Assembly (NCBI GenBank): GCA_012516165.1
Contig: JAAYWY010000003.1
Location: 1-34,561, forward strand
DNA length: 34,561 nucleotides
Origin: Bacillota bacterium
GTDB taxonomy: Bacteria > Bacillota > DTU030 > DUMP01
Reading direction: 5' to 3'
The position numbers and the translations under genes were made by a program. Below, piece by piece: positions 33,678 through 34,561 of this stretch; position 1 is the first letter of the stretch; the number at the start of each line of letters is the position of its first letter. The notes below the pieces were generated by a model. That model was not told where the DNA came from and did not search any database. It saw nothing but the letters and a program-made list of their open reading frames with translations.

Positions 33678-33697
33678 GTGGGCCATTGCTGGCCCAC
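33678..33697 (-). terminator. Hairpin downstream of the dctP remnant
   Basis: GTGGGCCA (33678-33685), loop TTGC, TGGCCCAC (33690-33697): a perfect 8-bp stem with no T run. Hairpins after binding-protein genes are common in transporter operons, so this may be the original dctP-dctQ spacer element. Confidence 0.5.
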
Positions 33698-33710
33698 GCA
33701 TATTCCGTAG

Positions 33711-34148
33711 CTACCTAGCTTCAGCAGCAGCATTTTTAAGTTTTTCTATTAGGTCACGCCCAAATGTATCTTCGAATTCTGCGTATACAGGTTCTACTGC
33801 CTTACGAAACGGCTCGATGTCTGGCACAGCGTTTATAATTACGCCTTCTTTTTCAAGCTCACTAACTAGCGCCTCATCGTCTTCTTTAATCAGTGAACGA
33901 TGGTAGTCTCTCGCCTCGTTTGCTGCTTCTTGGATAATATCCTGATATTCTTTAGGTAAAGTTTTCCAAAATTCCTCGCTGATTGCAAGCGGAAGAGGAC
34001 TATACTGGTGTTTTGTTTGTGATAGATATTTAAGACCTAGAACGCCCGCTTTAGAAGCCGAGTAGTGCGCACCACCAAAAATCCCGCCGCCTCGTTTAGC
34101 AGATACAGATGAGATGGCTACAATACGACCATATTTTTGTTCTACCAT
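33711..34148 (-). pseudogene. Chimeric remnant: short-chain dehydrogenase fragment fused in frame to the C-terminus of TRAP binding protein DctP
   Basis: The 145-residue frame has two unrelated halves. Residues 1-38 (MVEQKYGRIVAISSVSAKRG, then GGIFGGAHYSASKAGVLG) are the middle of an SDR enzyme, containing its Ser and the Tyr-x3-Lys catalytic motif but neither the NAD-binding N-terminus nor the C-terminus. From about residue 40 (KYLSQTKHQYSPLPLAISEEFWKTLP through FEDTFGRDLIEKLKN) it is the last third of a DctP-type solute receptor. There is no signal peptide, so it cannot be exported, and neither half can fold as a known domain. The junction lies near 34029-34034. It is most simply an in-frame deletion product of an SDR-...-dctP operon. 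Whether it is translated is unknown. Confidence 0.8.
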
Positions 34149-34157
34149 AAATAATAC

Positions 34158-34193
34158 GGCGGGAAATAGCCCACATCCTAGGCATTTCCCGCC
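34158..34193. terminator. Hairpin at the upstream edge of the SDR-DctP remnant
   Basis: GGCGGGAAAT (34158-34167) and ATTTCCCGCC (34184-34193) are perfect 10-bp inverted repeats with a 16-base loop. It lies 10 bases before the ATG of the chimeric frame and could be a terminator for the symporter gene upstream, or a scar of the rearrangement. Confidence 0.5.
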
Positions 34194-34404
34194 CTATCTA
34201 TAGTGATGTCTGTTATTAGTCACTAAATTGTTGTACTTTATCGGCCACGGTACAATGTTTATACGCATCTTTTCTATAAGCAATGGTATATGAACTCCGC
34301 AAATTCCATAACCTGCTCCTTATCCTTGTCTGATAGCATCTTAGCTCAGCTATACTTTATTTAGTCCTGATAATATTATATCTTATTGCTGCAAAGTCCC
34401 TATC

Positions 34405-34561
34405 TTATTTCCCGCCGACGTTAACCCCAGTCGGTAGGGTCTTGAGCTCGCCTTCGGTGGCAGCAACTACCACGGCACCAGCCGCATCGCCCACCACGTT
34501 CATGGATGTACGGATCATGTCAAAGATTCGATCCACGCCAGCAATAAGAAGAATACCGTCC
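34405..34561 (-). CDS. Dicarboxylate/Na+ symporter family (DAACS), C-terminal end only
   Basis: The last 51 residues of a protein whose start lies beyond the right edge. The sequence reads DGILLIAGVDRIFDMIRTSM, then NVVGDAAGAVVVAATEGELK, and ends LPTGVNVGGK. The VDRxxDMxRTxxNVxGDAxxAVVVA pattern is the C-terminal membrane-helix motif of GltP/DctA-type cation symporters, in which D, R, T and N bind the amino or dicarboxylic acid. Substrate (glutamate, aspartate or C4 dicarboxylate) cannot be decided. About 255 bp of apparently non-coding DNA follows before the SDR-DctP remnant. Confidence 0.85.
   Translation of the reverse strand, partial: DGILLIAGVDRIFDMIRTSMNVVGDAAGAVVVAATEGELKTLPTGVNVGGK

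Overview
The window looks like chromosomal DNA of a moderate-GC (roughly 50% by eye) anaerobic member of the Bacillota, class Clostridia. This is inferred from the cdaA-cdaR-glmM operon, a PerR regulator with all five metal-ligand positions, a leucine-dehydrogenase-type enzyme, a DUF3842 gene, strong AGGAGG ribosome binding sites with TTG and GTG starts, and many Rho-independent terminators. I cannot name a genus from sequence alone. No tRNA, rRNA, CRISPR array, transposase or prophage gene was seen.

Layout. Positions 1-10.8 kb are housekeeping. A histidinol-phosphate-aminotransferase-type gene enters from the left edge on the plus strand. Facing it, on the minus strand, are cdaA (diadenylate cyclase), cdaR (YbbR), glmM and an asparaginase-II-family gene. 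Upstream of these lie an SsuABC-type ABC importer (lipoprotein, permease, ATPase) and the argG-argH pair. At 10.8-11.2 kb a cluster of GTAGGG-type inverted repeats sits against the argG promoter. Positions 11.2-16.5 kb hold perR, a membrane-anchored M1 peptidase, a small secreted DUF2680-like protein whose promoter carries four TCAC repeats spaced 11 bp, an amino-acid dehydrogenase, and an ECF S-component paired with a DUF3842 gene. Positions 16.6-19.1 kb encode an OmpR/PhoB-type response regulator and its PhoR-like kinase.

The accessory highlight is 19.3-27.7 kb, a four-gene plus-strand operon: DUF2397/TIGR02677, DUF2398/TIGR02678, an SMC-like TIGR02680 ATPase of 1352 residues, and a DUF2399/TIGR02679 Toprim protein. 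This is a Wadjet (JetABCD) anti-plasmid system of the DUF2397/2398 kind, so a known system rather than a new one. It has an unusual gap of about 350 bp before jetD. That gap begins with a second, imperfect copy of the last codons of jetC. The operon ends by overlapping the convergent sfsA by 8 bp.

Positions 28.5-34.5 kb form an organic-acid/sugar-acid region: a GyaR-type 2-hydroxyacid dehydrogenase, a divergent glycerate kinase, a four-carbon acid sugar kinase (OtnK family), and the wreck of a TRAP transporter. dctM has lost its N-terminus and dctQ is absent. What remains of dctP is fused to a fragment of a short-chain dehydrogenase. The C-terminus of a dicarboxylate/Na+ symporter leaves at the right edge. 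The kinase is intact while its likely uptake system is broken, which points to a catabolic locus in decay.
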